From JBARRS01 sp049644345 (GTDB lineage: Bacteria; Actinomycetota; Thermoleophilia; Gaiellales; Gaiellaceae), in NCBI GenBank assembly GCA_049644345.1, contig JBARRS010000009.1:1-33488 (forward strand): DNA of 33,488 nucleotides, in the 5' to 3' direction. Under the pieces are notes generated by a model. That model saw only the letters and a list, made by a program, of their open reading frames with translations, was not told the DNA's origin and did not search any database. Of this stretch, positions 32,861-33,488 are shown piece by piece. The position numbers and the translations under genes were made by a program. Numbering within the stretch: position 1 is the stretch's first letter; each line of letters opens with the position of its first letter.

Positions 32861-33488
32861 CTAGCGGCGGATCAGCACCGGTGTTCCTTCGACGGCGACC
32901 CGGAAGAGCCTCCGCATCACGGAATTGTGCAGCCGAATGCACCCATTCGAGACCGGGCGGCCAATCGACCACGGCGCATTCGTCCCGTGGATCCCGATCG
33001 GGCCGCCCTGCGCCCAGTGGATCAGTACCGGCGAGTAGGCGGAGACCCCGATCGCGGCGGGGCCGTAAGGCCCGGACGGGTCGTCGGTGAGGAAGCGCTG
33101 GTTCACGTAGTAGCGCCCGGTCGGTGTAGGCGTGGCGGACGAGCCCACGGCAATCGAGGTCGAGATCAGCCGTCGGTGGCCGCGGAAGAGCTGAAGCCGC
33201 CGTGAGGAGATGTCGATCACGATCCTCGTCCGGACATGGAAGATCTGGAGATCCCTCGCCCGGACGAAGCCGGTGATCCCGTTCGGGCGAATCGGCAGCT
33301 GGACGTGGTACCAGGCAGCGCGGCACCCGCGCCCGGAAACCCAGCCCAGCACGCCGAAGACCGTCGGCACGTCGTTCAGGTTTACGCGACCGAAACTGGT
33401 GATCCGGCGTCGGCCCGGCTGCCGGTACGCTCGAGTCGGCCGGCGCACGACGGCCGCGTAGGCGACGTTGGGCCCGCCGAGCCGATGC
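32861..33488 (-). CDS. L,D-transpeptidase (YkuD domain), partial at the right edge
   Basis: The visible 208 residues start inside the protein; the frame stays open to the edge (HRLGGPNVAYAAV upstream of the first GTG looks conserved), so the gene continues beyond the window. A short SH3-like part (VPTVFGVLGW, WYHVQLPIRPNGITGFV) precedes a YkuD domain: IVIDISSRRLQLFRG, TPTPTGRYYV, PYGPAAIGVSAY, and the catalytic IHGTNAP and VSNGCIRLHN blocks with the nucleophilic Cys. It should make 3-3 cross-links in peptidoglycan or attach proteins, outside the membrane. The signal peptide is not in view. Confidence 0.92.
   Translation of the reverse strand, partial: HRLGGPNVAYAAVVRRPTRAYRQPGRRRITSFGRVNLNDVPTVFGVLGWVSGRGCRAAWYHVQLPIRPNGITGFVRARDLQIFHVRTRIVIDISSRRLQLFRGHRRLISTSIAVGSSATPTPTGRYYVNQRFLTDDPSGPYGPAAIGVSAYSPVLIHWAQGGPIGIHGTNAPWSIGRPVSNGCIRLHNSVMRRLFRVAVEGTPVLIRR

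Overview
The window is high-GC, gene-dense bacterial DNA. It most likely comes from an actinobacterium of the Thermoleophilia (Gaiella/Solirubrobacter-like) type. The evidence is GC-rich third codon positions, frequent GTG starts, several leaderless-type promoters (TANNNT, six bases, then the start codon), actinobacterial family proteins (DUF2469, DUF4081-GNAT) and a tilS-hpt-ftsH-folP-folB-folK-coaX housekeeping neighbourhood. The class assignment is inference from gene content and order; no rRNA or tRNA gene was found.

Region 1 (about 1-16.9 kb) is an exopolysaccharide/capsule locus of Wzx/Wzy type. On the minus strand are the start of a gene cut by the left edge, an FMO-like flavoprotein, a polysaccharide deacetylase, an O-antigen-ligase-type polymerase/ligase and a Wzz/BY-kinase (Wzc-like) co-polymerase; the last three are nearly fused (7-base gap, ATGA overlap). 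A decayed glycosyltransferase remnant and a secreted two-domain protein follow on the plus strand, then an AsnB-type amidotransferase. A further minus-strand set holds a membrane GT2, a GT4, a SAM methyltransferase, a flippase and a GT2, and a plus-strand ATP-grasp ligase closes the region. Together these could assemble, amidate or peptidylate, flip, polymerise and trim a surface polysaccharide.

Region 2 (16.9-21.0 kb) is housekeeping: lysS and greA on minus, dus on plus with a clear intrinsic terminator, and coaX on minus. It also contains small palindromic repeats.

Region 3 (21.0-30.9 kb) is the folate/ftsH cluster on minus (DUF2469, folK, folB, folP, ftsH, hpt, tilS, a secreted protein, a possible 51-residue membrane protein and a DUF4081-GNAT). 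It is interrupted by two plus-strand genes: a secreted subtilisin-like protease, and an unusual fusion of an ECF-type sigma factor with a bifunctional-nuclease (DUF151) domain. The fusion has a strong ribosome-binding site exactly at the domain boundary and is the most interesting object in the window.

Region 4 (30.9-33.5 kb) holds a purine nucleoside phosphorylase, a diacylglycerol-kinase-type lipid kinase that appears to start at ATT, a small coiled-coil protein and a YkuD L,D-transpeptidase cut by the right edge.
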